Source: Pseudomonas sp. 7P_10.2_Bac1
GTDB taxonomy: Bacteria; Pseudomonadota; Gammaproteobacteria; Pseudomonadales; Pseudomonadaceae
DNA: 64,000 bases
Reading direction: 5' to 3'
Assembly: GCF_025465935.1 (NCBI RefSeq)
Contig: NZ_JANLNV010000041.1
Coordinates: forward strand, 48,185-112,184
The translations under genes and the position numbers were made by a program. Numbering within the stretch: the stretch's first letter is position 1; each line of letters opens with the position of its first letter. The notes under the pieces were generated by a model. That model did not search any database. It was not told the origin of the DNA and was given only the letters and a program-made list of their open reading frames with translations. This document shows, one piece after another, positions 25,708-34,136 of this stretch.

Positions 25708-25746
25708 ATATATGTTTATCCGAATATACGTTTATCCATATGTTTC
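25708..25746. promoter_or_regulatory. ArsR operator region with repeated motif
   Basis: Three tandem imperfect copies of ATATnnGTTTATCC occur in this AT-rich stretch 15 bases upstream of arsR (TATGTTTATCC, TATACGTTTATCC, CATATGTTT). ArsR sites are usually such AT-rich half-sites overlapping the promoter. Confidence 0.6.
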
Positions 25747-25817
25747 AATCAAGCCCGGATTTTCCTCTCCTGACATTTTCGGCACCAGTGGAGGGTTGGC
25801 TGAAACAAAAAAGCACA

Positions 25818-26972
25818 TCACGCCTGCACCGCTTCACCCACATAGTTCGCTCGTGGCCGAATCAATTGGCCTGTGGTCTTTTGCTCCAATGCATGGGCTA
25901 CCCAGCCAACGGAGCGCGCCAGGGCAAACAGGATGACCGGTGCTTCAGAGGGCAGGGCATATGTCTCGGCCAAGGCCGACAGGACGAAATCGATATTGGG
26001 CTTTTCGCCGGAGATCTCTTCACCGGCTTCGCTGATGGCCTGATAAACGGGGGTTAAGCTGAACTGCTGCAACAGGGCCGCAGCCCGCGCATCGCCATGG
26101 GGGTACAGTGGGTGACCGAAAGCGGGCAGGGTGTCGCCGCGCTGTAAATGATCGCGCACGCTTTGCATAACCCCCTGCTGTTGCGCCTGAGCTTTTAACG
26201 CCCGGACACCTTTCACCGCTGAACCATGCAGTGGCCCGGTCAGGGCCGTTAAGCCCGCCATGAGCCCGGCGGGTATTGAGGCGCCGGTTGATATTGCGAC
26301 CCTCACGGCAAATGCCGAAGCGTTCAATTCATGGTCGGCCAGCAGTACCAGGGTGCGACGCAGGATGTCTTCAGCCTCTGGAACGTCCCATGCCTGGGCG
26401 ATACGACGATGCAGTGGCATGCCCGGTGTTTCTGAATGCCCAAGCATGGCGGCTATAAGAGTGCCGATCACGCTCATGGCTTCATTGACCAGCACGGTTG
26501 TTGCGCGACCACGGGAGGGCAGTGCGGTGTCGATCTGCGGCACCAGTACCTGCATGGCCCGCGCCAGCGGGGAGGTGAAAGCGACATCAACATTGGCGAT
26601 GCGCGCCGGTGTGTTGAAGCTGACCGTGTCCACTTGCCACAACAAGCTCGCAATCTGTTCCAGTGTGTGGGTGTGCGACAGCGCCACAGCATCTTGCCCG
26701 CGATACCACAGGCGGTTCGTGTCCACGGTGGTGATGGAGGATGACAGTACCGGATCACCCCAGGCCATGGTCTTGGCGGCCACCGCCGCGACACTGCGCC
26801 GCCCGGTTTGGCGAGAGGCCATGCGTTTTACATCATCGGCGTTGTAGAGGCTACGCCGGGAATCGCCGGGATCCGGTTTGGCGCGAATGCGCCCGCGACT
26901 GACATTGGCGTACAGCGTTTGGGGTTGTACCTGCAAAAACGCCAGGGCTTCTTTCGCGGTAAACCATGCCAT
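25818..26972 (-). CDS. Citrate synthase-family protein with N-terminal HTH domain
   Basis: A 384-residue protein. Residues 1-55 form an excisionase/MerR-like HTH (WFTAKEALAFLQVQPQTLYANVSRG, then RRSLYNADDVKRM). The rest is a citrate synthase domain with the catalytic equivalents His (LTGPLHGSA), His (AFGHPLYPHGD) and Asp (NIDFVLSAL). It may act as an enzyme, as a regulator sensing an acyl-CoA, or both. The ATG at 26972 has a GAGGTG site; seven residues more are possible. It is divergent from a CoA transferase, with a perfect palindrome between them. Confidence 0.88.
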   Translation of the reverse strand: MAWFTAKEALAFLQVQPQTLYANVSRGRIRAKPDPGDSRRSLYNADDVKRMASRQTGRRSVAAVAAKTMAWGDPVLSSSITTVDTNRLWYRGQDAVALSHTHTLEQIASLLWQVDTVSFNTPARIANVDVAFTSPLARAMQVLVPQIDTALPSRGRATTVLVNEAMSVIGTLIAAMLGHSETPGMPLHRRIAQAWDVPEAEDILRRTLVLLADHELNASAFAVRVAISTGASIPAGLMAGLTALTGPLHGSAVKGVRALKAQAQQQGVMQSVRDHLQRGDTLPAFGHPLYPHGDARAAALLQQFSLTPVYQAISEAGEEISGEKPNIDFVLSALAETYALPSEAPVILFALARSVGWVAHALEQKTTGQLIRPRANYVGEAVQA

Positions 26973-27000
26973 CACACACCTCATATTGATCATTTACATC

Positions 27001-27018
27001 AAGATTGACGTCAATCTT
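27001..27018. promoter_or_regulatory. Perfect 18-base palindrome between divergent genes
   Basis: AAGATTGACGTCAATCTT is a perfect palindrome in the 93-base gap between the HTH-citrate synthase gene and the CoA transferase. It probably is the operator of a MerR-like dimer, and the HTH-citrate synthase protein is the nearest candidate. Confidence 0.65.
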
Positions 27019-27065
27019 AGCGCGCCTATAGTCGCTCGCATCAACCTGACGTGAGAACACAGTCC

Positions 27066-28433
27066 ATGACCCAGCCTGCCATGCTTCACGCTGTTTGGAC
27101 CGCTTTGGGCGGTGATGTTGATGAGTGCACTCAAGTGACGCTGACGACTGCGGGCGCGTTGTCTTCAGCTTATCCGGTGACCGACCTGGCCAGTGCATCC
27201 ATGGCCGCTGTAGCGTTGGCGATTGCCAAACTGCGTGCTCAACACCGTGGCCAAGCCATTGAGCCGCTGCAGGTCGATCGCCGCCTGGCGTCGATCTGGT
27301 TTGGCACTTCTTTACGCCCCGTCGGTTGGCAAATGCCCAACGTGTGGGACCCGGTTGCGGGGGATTACAAGGCCAGGGATGGCTGGATTCGTTTGCACAC
27401 CAATGCCCCGCATCATCGTCTGGCGGCTGAGCGTATTCTCGGGCCCCATGCCGATAAAACCGGCATGGCCCAGGCCGTGTCACAGTGGCGCAAGGAAGAG
27501 CTCGAGGCAGCAATCGTCGAGGCGGGAGGCTGTGCGGCACAGATGCTTTCGACCGAAGCGTGGGCACGTCACCCGCAAGGTCGGGCAGTTGCTGATGAAC
27601 CGCTGGTTCATCTGGCGCGTCGAGTCCAGGCTCATGCTCCCGCGCCTCCTGTTGACCTTGCTCGCCCGCTTGCCGGGATCAAGGTGCTGGATCTGACCCG
27701 GGTCCTGGCCGGTCCCATCGCCACGCGTTGCCTGGCGGCTTACGGCGCTGAGGTCTTGCGGATTGATTCACCGGACTGGAATGAGCCTGGGATTGTGCCA
27801 GAGGTGACGCTGGGCAAACGTCTGGTGCGGCTCAATCTGCGCGATCAGGCCGCACTGGCGACAGTGAAGTCGCTGCTGGCTTTAGCTGACGTGATTGTCC
27901 ATGGATACCGCGCCGATGCCCTGGAGCATCTCGGATTGGGTACTGCCGTCAGGCAGCAAATCAATCCGCGCTTGATTGATGTCAGCCTCAATGCCTATGG
28001 CTGGACCGGGCCGTGGTGCAACCGGCGCGGCTTTGACAGCCTGGTGCAAATGAGCAGCGGCATTGCCGATTCCGGTATGCAGCACGCGCTAGCCGACAAA
28101 CCCGTACCGCTGCCCGTTCAGGCGCTGGATCATGCGACCGGCTATCTTATGGCGGCCGCGGTGATTACCGGCATCACCGAGCGCCTGCAGGCCGGTACGG
28201 TACTCCAGGCCCGGTTGTCTTTGGCGCGAACGGCGAAGTTGCTGCAGGATTATCATGCGCTGGCTAATGGGCCCGTGTTCGCCGCTGAGAGTGATGCCGA
28301 CAAAGGCATGCCCCTCGAACACACTTCATGGGGCGACGCGCAGCGCATTCTGTGGCCAATCCATATCAATGGCTGCCACGCCCAATGGGCATTGCCTGCC
28401 CATGAGCTGGGCTCGGACGCTGCGCACTGGTAG
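27066..28433 (+). CDS. CaiB/BaiF (class III) CoA transferase
   Basis: A 455-residue protein. The class III transferase domain starts around residue 205 (LARPLAGIKVLDLTRVLAGPIATRCLAAYGAEVLRI) and includes DVIVHGYRADALEHLGL and RLIDVSLNAYGWTGPW; the N-terminal 200 residues are a second, less conserved lobe. The usual catalytic Asp is not pinned down by eye. It would move CoA between carboxylic acids. The divergent citrate synthase-like protein suggests a joint acyl-CoA pathway. The ATG at 27066 is preferred to a GTG five codons earlier. Confidence 0.85.
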   Translation: MTQPAMLHAVWTALGGDVDECTQVTLTTAGALSSAYPVTDLASASMAAVALAIAKLRAQHRGQAIEPLQVDRRLASIWFGTSLRPVGWQMPNVWDPVAGDYKARDGWIRLHTNAPHHRLAAERILGPHADKTGMAQAVSQWRKEELEAAIVEAGGCAAQMLSTEAWARHPQGRAVADEPLVHLARRVQAHAPAPPVDLARPLAGIKVLDLTRVLAGPIATRCLAAYGAEVLRIDSPDWNEPGIVPEVTLGKRLVRLNLRDQAALATVKSLLALADVIVHGYRADALEHLGLGTAVRQQINPRLIDVSLNAYGWTGPWCNRRGFDSLVQMSSGIADSGMQHALADKPVPLPVQALDHATGYLMAAAVITGITERLQAGTVLQARLSLARTAKLLQDYHALANGPVFAAESDADKGMPLEHTSWGDAQRILWPIHINGCHAQWALPAHELGSDAAHW

Positions 28434-28481
28434 CCGAGTTCCCTTATGATGAGCGCCTATAAAACCAGCAAGGAAGTTGTT

Positions 28482-28838
28482 ATGGGCGTAAACCATAAAG
28501 ATCGGCAGATCGACAATATCGAGTTCAATGTGGGCGACATAGCCCGTAGCAAAGCCTTCTACGTTAGCGCCTTCGGCTGGACGTTCGTGGATTACGGGCC
28601 AACTTATACAGAGTTCACCGATGGTCGCTTGACCGGTGGATTCTCCACCGGAGAACCCGTGCGACCTGGCGGTCCTTTGGTCATTGTGTATGCGGATGAT
28701 CTTGAAGCCACTCAAGAGCGCCTCAAGGGCTTGGGTGCCGTGATCAGCCGGGAGACCTTTGCGTTTCCGGGCGGTCGCCGGTTTCATTTTGTCGACCTTG
28801 ATGGTTATGAGCTGGCGGTTTGGACGAGCCAGGAGTAG
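28482..28838 (+). CDS. VOC family protein (glyoxalase/bleomycin-resistance fold)
   Basis: A 118-residue protein of two beta-alpha-beta-beta-beta repeats. Repeat 1 is IDNIEFNVGDIARSKAFYVSAFGWTF, repeat 2 starts GPLVIVYADDLEATQERLKGLGA, ending HFVDLDGYELAVW with a metal-site Glu. Function unknown. The ATG at 28482 follows AAGGAAG, and the longer upstream reading is not family-like. Confidence 0.85.
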   Translation: MGVNHKDRQIDNIEFNVGDIARSKAFYVSAFGWTFVDYGPTYTEFTDGRLTGGFSTGEPVRPGGPLVIVYADDLEATQERLKGLGAVISRETFAFPGGRRFHFVDLDGYELAVWTSQE

Positions 28839-28946
28839 ATTTCACTCTCGCAGTTCATATGGCGCTCCGGTCACCGCTCACTCCTGTGACCGGGCTGCTT
28901 CTTTAAACTGATATGATTCAAGCGCTTACAATCCGAGTGACCGAGA

Positions 28947-29108
28947 ATGAATCGTCGTAAAAAGATCCAGCAGTTATTAAAGGCGCATGCCAAGAAGGCC
29001 AGTGCCAAATTGGCACCGAAAAAAAAGTCCACGTATGTCAGTAAGGCTGATCGATTAAAGTTGGCGGCTGAATCCACTGAGGCCTCAACCGTTATATCTG
29101 AGGACTGA
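28947..29108 (+). CDS. Small basic DUF2986 family protein
   Basis: A 53-residue, Lys-rich protein: MNRRKKIQQLLKAHAKKASA, then PKKKSTYVSKADRLKLAAE. This is the DUF2986 pattern, common in Pseudomonas and Vibrio and without assigned function. The strongly basic N-terminal helix suggests nucleic-acid or ribosome contact, which is inference. A weak GAG site precedes the ATG. Confidence 0.75.
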   Translation: MNRRKKIQQLLKAHAKKASAKLAPKKKSTYVSKADRLKLAAESTEASTVISED

Positions 29109-29301
29109 GCAAGCGATAGCGCCTTTGTCATCAAGACACTTTATGTTGCTGCAATAAACGCATGATCGGGTGACCCGCAAGCCAGTGACCGAGCACGATT
29201 CGAGATCGTTTTCGTATCTGGCGTGACGGTTAAGGATGACTCTTTGACAAGCGGTGTAGAAGATGAAGTTTTATTCCCTCATGGATTTCAGGGGTATAAC
29301 C

Positions 29302-29643
29302 GTGGTCAAGCATTCAGCCGTGGTTTTTTTATCAATTTCAGTGCTGGTCGGGTGCGAGGGCGATAAAGACCAAGTTGCACGGGAAAAGATCGAAGCCATT
29401 AAACAGATTGTTGCAACGCGCAATCAGGAAGATATCGATGTTTACAGTGTGCAACCTCTACTGCCTGACAACTTGAATCGCTGTATCGTTCAAATGACCG
29501 AAAACAAGGCCAAATTGGATGCAATTCAAGTGGACTACGCCGAGACACAAACTGTGCAGTCTTCTGACACCCACACGTTATACAGCATGATTAGTTACCA
29601 GCTCACCGCCTGCAAAGATGCGACACAGTCACAACGAGACTGA
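29302..29643 (+). CDS. Putative lipoprotein of unknown function
   Basis: A 113-residue protein with a lipoprotein signal: basic VKHS, hydrophobic AVVFLSISVL, then the lipobox LVGC with the lipidated Cys. The mature part has two further Cys (NRCIVQM, LTACKD) that could form a disulfide. A GTG at 29302 after AGGGG is the likely start; ATGs at 29281 and 29263 would lengthen the n-region. I do not recognise the family. Confidence 0.6.
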   Translation: MVKHSAVVFLSISVLVGCEGDKDQVAREKIEAIKQIVATRNQEDIDVYSVQPLLPDNLNRCIVQMTENKAKLDAIQVDYAETQTVQSSDTHTLYSMISYQLTACKDATQSQRD

Positions 29644-29795
29644 TCCGCAGACCTGTCTCATTCCCCACGTTCTGTTCATGGCTGAATGTTTAAACCTGCT
29701 ACGCTGATTTGCACCCACGGCGAGGTACTGATTTCGGGTGTTTAAGCTATTGAATCCGGCCGTTGGCACGGTAAAGGGGTTATTGAGGGAGTGAT

Positions 29796-30473
29796 ATGGA
29801 GTATTACGCATGGGTATTGGCGAAGTTTGTTGCGGGTTTTGTAATTATTGCAACTCACATGTACATGTCGGGGCGGACCCAGTTGTCACAGATGACGGCC
29901 ATTGATCTCATCGGCAACTTTATCCTGGGTGGGATTATTGGCGGTGTGATCTACAGCGATACCATTCCCTTTAAACAGTACTTGCTGGTGCTTCTATTAG
30001 GCGTGCTGTTGATATACATCCTTAATGCTGCGACCAAACATATCCAGATTTTGCGTGGCTTTGCGATAGGCAGCCCGATACCGATCATCAAGAACGGTAA
30101 GTTCATCGTTGAAAACCTGATCGATAATAAACACAAGATCGACATTCTGCGGCTTGCCTCACAGTTGCATGCCCAGGGAGCGTGTGCATTTCAACAGGTG
30201 TACTACGCGCAAATCGAGCCGGGTGGCGAGTTGACGGTGATCTGTGATGAGCGTGACATGCCGTCGGTGATCGTGATGTACAACAGCGAGGCACGGCTCG
30301 ATCAGTTGGCGTCCATAGGCCATGATCCGCAATGGCTGGAAGCGAAAATCAAAGATCTGGGGCTTAAAACCGAGGATGTGTTCCTGGCTGAGTTCTGGCG
30401 CGGCGAACTGTCCATCACGATTCGCGACGGCAGTGTCATTTGCCATGTGCCCCCGGCGCACCGTCATTGTTGA
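29796..30473 (+). CDS. DUF421 (YetF-type) membrane protein
   Basis: A 225-residue protein. Three N-terminal membrane helices (AKFVAGFVIIATHMYMSGR, LIGNFILGGIIGGVIYSD, LLVLLLGVLLIYILNAAT) are followed by two cytosolic alpha/beta subdomains, the first with GSPIPIIKNGKFIVENL. TSGRTQLSQMT-like SGRTQLSQMTAIDLIGNF is the DUF421 hallmark. Role unknown; relatives in spore formers are membrane proteins of stress regulons. Confidence 0.85.
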   Translation: MEYYAWVLAKFVAGFVIIATHMYMSGRTQLSQMTAIDLIGNFILGGIIGGVIYSDTIPFKQYLLVLLLGVLLIYILNAATKHIQILRGFAIGSPIPIIKNGKFIVENLIDNKHKIDILRLASQLHAQGACAFQQVYYAQIEPGGELTVICDERDMPSVIVMYNSEARLDQLASIGHDPQWLEAKIKDLGLKTEDVFLAEFWRGELSITIRDGSVICHVPPAHRHC

Positions 30474-30532
30474 TCATCGGTTGAACGCCTGTGCAGCGTT
30501 GGCGCGTGGCTCGGCAGTGTAGGCCCTGGCGT

Positions 30533-31390
30533 TCAGCCGTTGCGGGGCAGGGCTTCACACAGCTCCAGCAGTTGGCTTTGCAACAACTGGCCAGCATGGC
30601 TGAGCCCGCCTTGGGCGTAGAGCGCTAAAAATACGCCCTGGATATCTGGCAGGCCGCTGCTGGCGTCCAGCACTTGGTGCTCTGGGGTCACCACGCGCAG
30701 CGGCAGCAGGCTGACACCCAAACCTGCCGCCACCGCCGAACAGACACTGGCCAGGCTGGCACTTGAATAGCTGATACGCCACTGCCAGCCGCCCATTTCC
30801 AGGTGATGAAGCATTTCATTGCGGTACAAGCCGCCTGCCGGGAACGCCACCAGCGGCAACGGGTCGCGGCTCAGTGCGGGATGCAAGCGGCTGTCTACCC
30901 AGCACAAGGGCTCGGGCCAGCAGGCCAGGCAATCATCGTTCCGACCCATCTGCTTGACCAGCAGCAGATCAAATTCACCCCGTCGAAACAGGCGCAACAG
31001 TTCAGGCCCCAAGCCACTGGTGACCTCCAGCCGGACGTTCGGATGCTCCAGCCCGAAGCGCGAGAGCATGGGCATCAGGCGCTCGGTGGCAAAGTCCTCG
31101 GGCACACCCAGGCGCAATACGCCTTCACTTTGTTGGTTGTGCAAGGCCTCTCTGGCTTCTTCGTGGAGCATCAGAATGCGTCGTGCATAGGCCAATAATC
31201 GCTCGCCTTCCGTCGTGGCGACGACCTGGCGTTGATCGCGGTCGAGCAGTTTGCAGCCAAGGGTGTCTTCGAGTCGGCGTATCTGCTGGCTGACCGTGGA
31301 CTGAGTCAAATGCAGGCGTTGGGCCGCACGGGTGAAGTTGGCGCAATCCACCACGGCGACAAAACTGCGCAGCAACACAGGATCGAACAT
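30533..31390 (-). CDS. LysR family transcriptional regulator
   Basis: A 285-residue LysR regulator. The N-terminal HTH is LLRSFVAVVDCANFTRAAQRLHLTQSTVSQQIRRLEDTLG with LDRDQRQVVATTEGE. The effector domain starts near residue 90 (GVLRLGVPEDFATERLMPML). Start at 31390 (MFDPVLLRSF); a Met five residues earlier is possible. The nearest divergent gene is the ankyrin protein at 31500, 110 bases away, a possible target. Confidence 0.9.
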   Translation of the reverse strand: MFDPVLLRSFVAVVDCANFTRAAQRLHLTQSTVSQQIRRLEDTLGCKLLDRDQRQVVATTEGERLLAYARRILMLHEEAREALHNQQSEGVLRLGVPEDFATERLMPMLSRFGLEHPNVRLEVTSGLGPELLRLFRRGEFDLLLVKQMGRNDDCLACWPEPLCWVDSRLHPALSRDPLPLVAFPAGGLYRNEMLHHLEMGGWQWRISYSSASLASVCSAVAAGLGVSLLPLRVVTPEHQVLDASSGLPDIQGVFLALYAQGGLSHAGQLLQSQLLELCEALPRNG

Positions 31391-31499
31391 GGGATCACCA
31401 TTCATGTAGCCACTGGAAGGCATGATTATATTTAATTTCAGAATACCTGCCTGCATGACCATACTCGGCCTTCATGGTATGTGCACAGGGAGCAGAGCA

Positions 31500-32159
31500 A
31501 TGGGACGCCTGACGGTTAAATCCGGCCTTCTAACGGCTGGGCTGTTAATGATGGGAGACGTGATGGCAAGCGAAAACACGCTGTTGAATGCTGTGCGCGG
31601 CGATGAGCGGGCGCACGTGCAGCACTTGATCACTCAAGGCGCTGACCTCAACGCTCAGGCTGCGGATGGCAGCAGCGCATTGCTGCTGGCGACTCAACAA
31701 AACAACGTTGAAATCGCCCGGGCTCTGATCACTGCGGGCGCCGATGTTAATCAGAAAAATCAGATGCAGGACAGCGCTTACTTGTATGCCGGAGCCAGTG
31801 GCTATAACGAAATCCTCAAGCTGACGCTGGCCCATGGAGCTGACCTCAAGAGCACCAATCGCTACGGCGGAACGGCACTGATTCCCGCATGTGAGCGCGG
31901 CCATGTTGAAACCGTACGCTTGTTGATCGCCGCTGGAGTTGACGTCAATCACGTCAATCGACTGGGCTGGACCTGTTTGATGGAAGCCATTGTGCTGTCC
32001 GATGGCGGCCCCGCGCATCAGCAGATTGTTTCCCAGCTAATCCAGGCGGGCGCCGATCTGAATCTGCCTGACAGCCAGGGCCACAGCCCTTTGCATCAAG
32101 CGCAACAGCGCGGCCAGAGAGCTATTGCCTCTCTGCTGCGTGAAGCCGGCGCCAAGTGA
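31500..32159 (+). CDS. Exported ankyrin-repeat protein
   Basis: A 219-residue protein. A signal peptide (about residues 1-22, VKSGLLTAGLLMMGDVMASE) is followed by five ankyrin repeats from about residue 25, each with the G-A-D-hydrophobic-N turn (ITQGADLNAQ, ITAGADVNQK, LAHGADLKST, IAAGVDVNHV, IQAGADLNLP). Periplasmic ankyrin proteins are often tied to catalase or to inhibitor partners; none is adjacent here. A GGGAG site precedes the ATG. It is followed after 15 bases by the deaminase gene. Confidence 0.85.
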   Translation: MGRLTVKSGLLTAGLLMMGDVMASENTLLNAVRGDERAHVQHLITQGADLNAQAADGSSALLLATQQNNVEIARALITAGADVNQKNQMQDSAYLYAGASGYNEILKLTLAHGADLKSTNRYGGTALIPACERGHVETVRLLIAAGVDVNHVNRLGWTCLMEAIVLSDGGPAHQQIVSQLIQAGADLNLPDSQGHSPLHQAQQRGQRAIASLLREAGAK

Positions 32160-32174
32160 CTCAGAGGAGATTGT

Positions 32175-32636
32175 ATGAATACGGATCAACATTACCTGGC
32201 CCGCGCGGTTGAACTGGCGCAGGGTAACGTCAGTGCTGGCGGGCGACCATTTGGTGCGGTTCTGATCAAGGACGGCAAGGTACTCGTCGAGGCTGTGAAC
32301 GAAATTCACCTCAGTCAGGACCCGACCGCCCACGCTGAACTGCTGACTCTGCGCCGGGCTAGCGAGCGTCTGGGCGCTCGTCTGGACGGCTGTGTCATCT
32401 ATGCCAGCGGCCAACCGTGCCCGATGTGTCTGGCGGCCATGTACCTGAGCGGTATCTCACGGGTTGTGTATGGCGCGGCGAACGAGGTGGGTGAACCGTT
32501 TGGTTTGTCGACCGCCGATCTTTATCGGCAACTGGCGTTGCCATTAAACGAACAGACGCTCAAGGTTCAGCATCTGCCTCAGCCCGCCATGGCCGAGGTG
32601 TACCGAGACTGGCAGGCGCGCCATGCAAGCCGCTGA
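32175..32636 (+). CDS. Nucleoside/base deaminase (guanine deaminase-like)
   Basis: A 153-residue cytidine-deaminase-fold enzyme with the zinc motif HAE (PTAHAELLTLRRA) and PCxxC (SGQPCPMCLAAMYLSG). It acts on a free base or nucleoside; the PFGAVLIKDGKVLVEAVNEIHL segment and length resemble bacterial GuaD-type guanine deaminases more than tRNA deaminase TadA. Overlaps the next MFS gene by 14 bases, suggesting an uptake-plus-deamination pair. Confidence 0.87.
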   Translation: MNTDQHYLARAVELAQGNVSAGGRPFGAVLIKDGKVLVEAVNEIHLSQDPTAHAELLTLRRASERLGARLDGCVIYASGQPCPMCLAAMYLSGISRVVYGAANEVGEPFGLSTADLYRQLALPLNEQTLKVQHLPQPAMAEVYRDWQARHASR

Positions 32637-33834
32637 TTCACGCTTGCGTAGCCTGGCCAATTGGGCGCTGATTATTGCCTTGGGGCTTAACCTGCGGCCG
32701 ATTTTGAGCTCCATCAGCCCGTTGTTGATGCAAATCCGCAGCGATACCGGCTTGAGCTTTCAAAGCAGCGCCTGGCTGACCAGCTTGCCGGTGATTTGCA
32801 TGGGCCTGGTTGCGTTGGTTGGTGTGCGGATCGAAGCCCGCTTGGGAGAGCGGCGCGGCGTGGCGCTGGGGCTCATGATGATTCTCGGTGCATGCGTGTG
32901 GCGCTTGTTGGGGCAGCAGGCCGAAGTGCTGCTGATCACTGCTTTATTGGGCGGCGCTGGCGTGGCGTTGATTCAGGCGCTGGTCCCGGCATTGATCAAG
33001 CGACAGTTTCAGCAACGTGTGGCGCTGGCATTGGGGGTGTACTCAGCTTCGCTGATGGGCGGCGGTGGGGTGGCGGCGATGCTCAGCCCGGTGGTGGCCG
33101 GACATTTCAGCCATTGGCAGGCGGGGCTTGGTGTCTGGTTATTACCGGCATTGGCGGCGTTGCTGATGTGGTGGCTGTTGCCCTTCAAAGGCTTTGCTCC
33201 ACGCACGTACGGTGTGGCTGCCCAGCCTTGGCGCAACCGCAGGGCCTGGTTATTGGCGCTGTACTTCGGGTTGGTGAATTGCGGTTACATGAGCATGGTG
33301 GCCTGGCTGCCGGCCTATTACCTGCAAATGGACTGGAGCGCGACCCAAAGCGGTTCACTGTTGGCGTTCATGACCGTGTTCCAGGTGCTGGCGGCGCTGG
33401 TCATGCCCGCTTTGGCGCAACGCAGTATAGATCGTCGGCCATTTCTGGCTATCAGTCTTGGCGCCCAGGCCCTTGGTTTCTTCGGCTTGCTGATGTGGCC
33501 GCTTGAGGCGCCACACGTATGGGTGGCCTTGATCGGTTTCGGTCTTGGAGCGTGCTTTGCCCTAAGTCTTATTCTGACCCTCGATCATTGCCGTGAACCC
33601 CGTGCAGCCGGGCAGTTGGCGGCTTTCGTGCAGGGCGTGGGGTTTCTGATCAACGCGGTCTCGCCTTGGTTGACCGGCTGGCTACGAGAGCTGACCGGCA
33701 GTTTTGTCAGCGCGTGGTGGGTGCTGATTGTCGGGGTAGTGTCGATGCTGATACTGACCCGCGTGTTCAGCCCGGCCAGTTATCGCGGTACAGACACTGA
33801 ACTCCAGCCCGCGGCGCTGTCGGCCAATGCCTGA
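32623..33834 (+). CDS. MFS transporter, CynX/NimT type
   Basis: A 403-residue inner-membrane carrier with about 12 helices. The N-terminus ALGLNLRPILSSISPLLMQIRSDTGLSFQSSAWLTSLPV (helix 1 and following) is the CynX/NimT/YycB signature, and the motif A-like RIEARLGERRGVALG follows. Family members move cyanate, nitroimidazoles or related small molecules. Its coupling to a base deaminase suggests a nucleobase-like substrate, which is inference. Confidence 0.87.
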   Translation: MQAADSRLRSLANWALIIALGLNLRPILSSISPLLMQIRSDTGLSFQSSAWLTSLPVICMGLVALVGVRIEARLGERRGVALGLMMILGACVWRLLGQQAEVLLITALLGGAGVALIQALVPALIKRQFQQRVALALGVYSASLMGGGGVAAMLSPVVAGHFSHWQAGLGVWLLPALAALLMWWLLPFKGFAPRTYGVAAQPWRNRRAWLLALYFGLVNCGYMSMVAWLPAYYLQMDWSATQSGSLLAFMTVFQVLAALVMPALAQRSIDRRPFLAISLGAQALGFFGLLMWPLEAPHVWVALIGFGLGACFALSLILTLDHCREPRAAGQLAAFVQGVGFLINAVSPWLTGWLRELTGSFVSAWWVLIVGVVSMLILTRVFSPASYRGTDTELQPAALSANA

Positions 33835-33997
33835 GCAGCCGCGTACTTGGGGTCAATAGTGTGCTCCAGTACCCACAGCAAGTGCTGCATGAGCGGGGAG
33901 TCGTAGTGCGCGCATGGCTGAGGGCAGGCGGGACCTTGGGGAAGTTTAATGGTTAATGGCGTTGTCGCGGCGTGTTGAGCCGCTGGGTTTGGGTCAT
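33780..33997 (-). pseudogene. Possible frameshifted small gene
   Basis: A good ribosome site (AAGGAAG, 6 bases) precedes ATGACCCAAACCCAG at 33997, but this frame stops after 14 codons. One frame over, an open stretch of about 70 codons runs to a TAA at 33780 and encodes a plausible helix (SPLMQHLLWVLEHTIDPKYA). A single-base change near the start would join them. No family is recognised, and its 3' end lies antisense to the MFS gene. The rest of the gap up to 34136 holds nothing else visible. Confidence 0.35.
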
Positions 33998-34136
33998 GTT
34001 GTTCTTCCTTTGAATTGATCCGTGCGGGGCGCCGTTTCGCTGTGATAGGCGCAAGGTATCAACTTCGCCTTTGAACGGTATTAAACACGCCAGCCCCGGA
34101 TTGTTAAGGTGTTGGGGTCATCAGGAGGAATCAATT

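Noticed and set aside
28871..29134. An 87-codon minus-strand frame
   Set aside because: The plus-strand DUF2986-like gene in the same place has the better family match; the minus frame looks like its shadow.
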